Part shown: in pieces, positions 61,401 through 64,000 of the stretch
How the letters are laid out: the number at the start of each line of letters is the position of its first letter
Numbering within the stretch: position 1 is the stretch's first letter
Program-made: the position numbers and the translations under genes
The notes under the pieces: generated by a model
What the model was told of the DNA's origin: nothing
What the model saw: only the letters and a program-made list of their open reading frames with translations
Databases searched by the model: none
From: Mactra quadrangularis
Lineage: Eukaryota; Mollusca; Bivalvia; Venerida; Mactridae
DNA: 64,000 nucleotides
Assembly (NCBI GenBank): GCA_025267735.1
Contig: CM046309.1
Coordinates: forward strand, 57,046,319 to 57,110,318
Direction: 5' to 3'

Positions 61401-64000
61401 GTAGGATAAAGCTTCTTGATCAAGAAAACATTGTGGTGATTATTGGATGTGAAATGATCTGGAGATGCATTGATGGCAGTCAAAAGACGTAACCATTTTA
61501 TTTATATTTAGGCTGTTTATGATGGAAAAATAGCTTGATTCCACCACTTTGAAATTATTCTGAATCAAGGTTGGGTATCTGATTAGATTTGTCAGACTGT
61601 AAAGCATGACTATATGTTTTACGTTTACATATTTTTCAGGGTGGTGTTTACCTGTTCCAATTGGCAGATTGGTATTTTTCAGCTTTTGCTTTATTGATAG
61701 GATCATTGCTGGAATGTGTTGCTTTGTGCTGGATTTATGGTAAGGTACTTTTTCTTGACACGGATTTTTTACTGACATTAAATTGTCTGTAGTTGTTTTA
61801 AATGATCAAACATCATTAGTTTAATCTTTCCGTATTTTTGACAAACGGAATTGTAGTAAATACAAATATTCATTTTATAGAATATAATCAAATGTTTTAT
61901 ATAGATGTAATCGTTAGTTTATATGGTAAGTTCATGATAAATTCGTATGTTTCATCTAACCAGCTTTTCTGATTTTTTTTGTTTTACCTCAACTTCTCCC
62001 ATTACAAAATAAAACATTGATGCCATAGAAACAAAATGACCAGCTTCAAAAAGGAACTCAAGCGTGAATCTTAGAATCATAATATATACATTATACGTTG
62101 TATATACAATAGAAACTAGGCATTTCATTAAAAATACAAATCATTTAATAGAAAGCCTATTTCAAAAGTAAGAGAGAACGAATCAGAAATTTCAACAAAC
62201 CATCTGTAAACAAGTAGCCTGAAAAAATAATTGATATGATCATTGTTTTTTATTTGACAGGTACTGACAGATTCGCTAGTGATATATACATAATGACTGG
62301 TAGAGATGTATGTATTATATTACGTATCATGTGGTCTATTGTTATACCAATATTTGTAACAGTAAGTATCGACTTTATCAGTAGAAAGTTTGACTATCAA
62401 AGGGAAAAAAATAGAATCCACACCGAGTTGTGTCCCTTTGACATTATTAGTAAAGATTTAGATTTTCTAAAGGCAGCAACAGTAACTATTTATACATGTA
62501 CCAAGTTATGTTCTTTTTGACCATGACGCGGATATCAGTTCAGATGATATATATAAGCATTCTGCTGATAATAAATGCATCGTTCACATGCTACATGTTA
62601 TAATTGTACAAAGTTTCATAAAGATCTGACAATAAATGAAAGAAATATTTTGCAAATAAAAAAAACATTAATGCAATTGTAAACAACACCAAACGCCCAG
62701 ACGCCCAACCGCCCACCCTCTTGCCTGGGTTTCCCCAAACTATAAGCCAAATTTTTGTTGAAAAATCCCGCTAAAAATTGGTACGGAGAATTTGAGCTCA
62801 CAAGAGAAAGTTACAGACTAACCGATCGTCAAGCTGGTTTTCACTGGTCCCTAAAATGTTTCCGGGCGGTAAAATATTTATAATTTATAACACGATTAAT
62901 TACTAACACAGGTTATTTAAAAAGATCAAGAAATAACCAAATATGTAAACGAGTAATTTTTTATTAAAAATCGGTTATTATTTCAGGTTGCTTTTATAGT
63001 AATGTTAGCAAGATTTTCATCACCAGATTACGGTGATGGTTATATATATGATTACACAGCAATAGGTCTGGGAATATTTGTTGGTATGATTCCAGTACTT
63101 GCTATATTTGTTATTGCCAGTAAAGTTATGCTACAACAGGATGGATCAATTTGGAAAGTAAGATATACAAATGTAGTTCTTTTAAATATTCTAATAATTT
63201 ATTTTTGATTTTTTTACTTTTGACATGTTTCAATCTTTGCTAAAAAGGTTTTGGAGGGGTATGCTGGTGTGGCTAAGTGGTAACGACATTTGACTGTTAA
63301 TCATTGGATAGCACGCTCCCGGTTTGTTCCAATCACATCTGAAATCCATCTGGTTGTTTCCTTAAGCAAGACACTAAACCCTGATATATCCATACAGAGA
63401 ACCGGGAACCAGATCCAAGAATGAAAATATAGTTACAATAACTTGTTACAATTGAGTTAAAATTCAGATTTTCAGATGACTTGTTGCTACATTTTAAATC
63501 TTATTTCAAAGTGATTTTGCTATCTATTTATTTATTTATTAAAGTTAACGCCGTGTCAACACAATTTAGGTCATTTTACGGCGTCCAGCGCACCTAACCT
63601 AGTTTTCTTGGACCATTGTCTATAACCAGTACTAACCTACCCTTCGACAAGGCAGGAAACTTCTCCATATTCTCCATGTCTAATCGTCATTATTGTCAAA
63701 TTTTCATGGAATGGTATAACCTACCCGGGTGGGATTCGAACCCGCACCCCTCGGGCACGAGATTCCAAATTCCGGCGCGCTACCAACTGCGCTATCGACC
63801 TGGGTTGATTTTAACTGTTTAACTGTTTATTAGTACAAAAAGGCCACTGGCCCATGATACATTTTCATTTATATACAACAAGTAAATTCCAAATAATGAT
63901 ACAATTGAGTGTAAATGTGTAAGGTATCAGCAAGTAATGGCAACCTGTTTTATGGTCTATATAATTATAAACATACAAATACATATCTACTCAATACATA
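49286..64000 (+). CDS. SLC6-family transporter, copy 2 (3' end beyond the window)
   Basis: Tandem paralogue of the gene at 11002, same strand, 19.0 kb downstream. Coding parts: 49286-49497, 55024-55169, 55702-55854, 57174-57315, 57994-58126, 58794-58928, 59375-59478, 59829-59956, 60340-60452, 60947-61078, 61640-61739, 62261-62361, 62987-63157: 590 codons, open, GT-AG throughout, every exon boundary as in copy 1 except one extra intron (61740-62260). The final exon, coding for the ~50-aa tail, is not in the window. About nine in ten residues match copy 1. Same unusual residues Ser62, Phe82 and Ala351; position 136 is Ser and 355 is Ser. Intron 1 is 5,526 bp against 5,542 bp in copy 1, but its content is mostly unrelated. 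Substrate unknown; amino-acid-like expected. Confidence 0.95.
52320..52733 (+). repeat. dispersed 0.4-kb repeat (forward copy)
   Basis: Counterpart of 16920-17345 in the opposite orientation; ends in TCGGGTTTTAATCAGATTGCG. Inside intron 1 of copy 2. Confidence 0.75.
54165..54353 (+). repeat. dispersed 0.4-kb repeat (partial copy)
   Basis: Shares GACGTAGACGATGTAAACAAG-like and GCGAGTAGGCGAGCGG segments with 52540-52733; the left half is missing. Confidence 0.75.
54753..54994. mobile_element. inverted-repeat element in intron 1 of copy 2
   Basis: AGAGGCGCTTTTCACAAAAA with CTTACGAT on the left; on the right CGTAAGAATTTTTATGAAAA and GGTGCGCTG. The right part has a counterpart in copy 1 at about 15965-16015. 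Confidence 0.55.
55024..55169 (+). CDS. SLC6 copy 2 exon 2: TM2
   Basis: Same length and phase as copy 1 (146 bp). [15 protein letters not shown] with LITAGG for LLTSGG; Phe82 again in place of the TM2 Tyr. Confidence 0.95.
55554..55701 (+). repeat. four 37-bp units copied from the intron2/exon3 acceptor
   Basis: Units 55554-55590, 55591-55627, 55628-55664 and 55665-55701 each carry a near copy of the first bases of exon 3 (GTTTGGGTACTTTACAAGTC) plus CTTTCACTTTTCAG. The fourth abuts exon 3 at 55702. The third has CAT in place of CAG. The 37-bp period is not a multiple of three. Confidence 0.9.
55702..55854 (+). CDS. SLC6 copy 2 exon 3: TM3 and EL2 start
   Basis: TM3 [10 protein letters not shown] places Ser136 at the substrate-Tyr position (Val in copy 1). 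The EL2 cysteine pair [10 protein letters not shown] is kept. The correct acceptor is chosen by frame and by copy 1. Confidence 0.93.
56276..56638. mobile_element. MITE with 19-bp inverted termini
   Basis: AGGGACTTTAGTCAGTTAT at 56276-56294 is perfectly inverted at 56620-56638. Inside, TTGGATTACTCGGATTTTA recurs as TTGGATTGCTTCAGATTTTA. In intron 3 of copy 2. Confidence 0.8.
56785..57152. mobile_element. GTGGAATTCC-ended element with CTTGTCCG motifs
   Basis: Left GGAATGTGAAATTCC ... CCTTGTCCGACTCG; right CCGTGGGCAAGTAG ... GGAATTCCACAACCCTGCA, inverted. Fragments of the same family lie near 5315-5365, 7540-7560 and 36761-36820. Confidence 0.55.
57174..57315 (+). CDS. SLC6 copy 2 exon 4: glycosylated EL2
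   Basis: 142 bp, one residue change from copy 1 (NTDIY for NTSIY), which removes one of the four sequons. Confidence 0.95.
57994..58126 (+). CDS. SLC6 copy 2 exon 5: TM4
   Basis: 133 bp; GVTTLGK for GVKTLGK is the only protein change. Confidence 0.95.
58794..58928 (+). CDS. SLC6 copy 2 exon 6: TM5 and EL3
   Basis: 135 bp, phase 0. Changes are conservative ([19 protein letters not shown]). Confidence 0.95.
59375..59478 (+). CDS. SLC6 copy 2 exon 7: TM6
   Basis: [18 protein letters not shown]; Gln315 and Ser319 kept. Confidence 0.95.
59829..59956 (+). CDS. SLC6 copy 2 exon 8: TM7
   Basis: [17 protein letters not shown]: Ala351 at the Na1 Asn position as in copy 1, but Ser355 at the chloride-site serine. 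Confidence 0.95.
60340..60452 (+). CDS. SLC6 copy 2 exon 9: EL4 and TM8
   Basis: Protein identical to copy 1 exon 9, including D420-S421; nucleotide changes are all silent. Confidence 0.95.
60947..61078 (+). CDS. SLC6 copy 2 exon 10: TM8 end and TM9
   Basis: One change, FPKQL for FPQQL. Confidence 0.95.
61640..61739 (+). CDS. SLC6 copy 2 exon 11a: TM10
   Basis: 100 bp from [11 protein letters not shown] to the first base of the Gly codon in WIYG; donor TATG|GTAAGG. The intron is absent in copy 1. Confidence 0.95.
62261..62361 (+). CDS. SLC6 copy 2 exon 11b: TM11 start
   Basis: 101 bp after TTTGACAG; completes Gly and continues [13 protein letters not shown] to IPIFVT. Together with exon 11a it equals the 201-bp exon of copy 1. 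Confidence 0.95.
62987..63157 (+). CDS. SLC6 copy 2 exon 12: TM11 end and TM12
   Basis: 171 bp, phase 0, [16 protein letters not shown] to DGSIWK. The next exon lies beyond base 64000. Confidence 0.95.
63268..63410 (+). repeat. tRNA-headed SINE fragment, third family
   Basis: GTGTGGCTAAGTGGTAACG (A-box-like), CCCGGTTTGTTCCAATC (B-box-like, decayed) and TTTCCTTAAGCAAGACACT. Related to 41594-41700. Confidence 0.5.
63541..63804 (-). mobile_element. tRNA-headed SINE, second family, full head
   Basis: Minus strand: TCGATAGCGCAGTTGGTAGC (A box) and GTGCGGGTTCGAATCCCACC (B box), then a body matching 16436-16720 and the tail TGTTGACACGGCGTTAACTT. In the last intron of copy 2. Confidence 0.85.

Overview
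The window looks like nuclear DNA of a marine mollusc, most likely a bivalve. The grounds are long AT-rich introns with GT-AG borders, tRNA-headed SINEs ending in a GTTGCTACGGCGTTAAAC-type tail, a CR1-like LINE, and repeats of the type that starts AAGAGGGCCATTAGG and ends in ACGG/GACGG runs. I associate these with bivalve genomes from memory; no search was run. No bacterial-style operon and no intact tRNA gene were seen.

Layout. (1) 1-3662: the right-hand part of a Polinton/Maverick-type element, with a major capsid protein, a small Cys/His protein and an adenovirus-type cysteine protease packed as one block. A separate glutamine-rich gene follows, with its own TATA box and a canonical histone-type 3' stem-loop. 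(2) 3663-11001: intergenic, filled with a SINE, small DNA transposons, a large foldback, a run of about eleven short hairpins and a G-rich minisatellite. (3) 11002-30265: a complete 13-exon SLC6-family transporter gene (640 aa). Its introns carry a SINE close to the first donor site, nested transposons and a CR1-like LINE with a premature stop. (4) 30266-49285: intergenic, with a ~145-bp tandem repeat carrying nuclear-receptor-like half-sites, a miniature LTR-like element containing a tRNA-like promoter, several inverted-repeat elements and one weak candidate first exon. (5) 49286-end: a second SLC6 gene in the same orientation. It has twelve homologous coding blocks in 13 exons, and its last exon lies beyond the window.

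The two transporters are tandem paralogues that are roughly nine-tenths identical in protein. They keep matching splice phases, have no frameshifts, and differ at many synonymous sites, so both appear to be under purifying selection. Both lack residues that are nearly invariant in SLC6: the two Na1-site asparagines, the TM3 substrate tyrosine and the TM2 chloride-site tyrosine. The Na2 site is kept. One copy has an extra intron that is exactly absent from the other.

Strongest leads: the dismantled Na1/Cl/substrate sites of the SLC6 pair; the histone stem-loop behind a non-histone Polinton gene; the hairpin array at 8701-9077; the 37-bp amplification of a splice acceptor before exon 3 of copy 2; the ~145-bp DR1-bearing array; and the LTR-33bp-LTR structure with an internal Pol III-like promoter.
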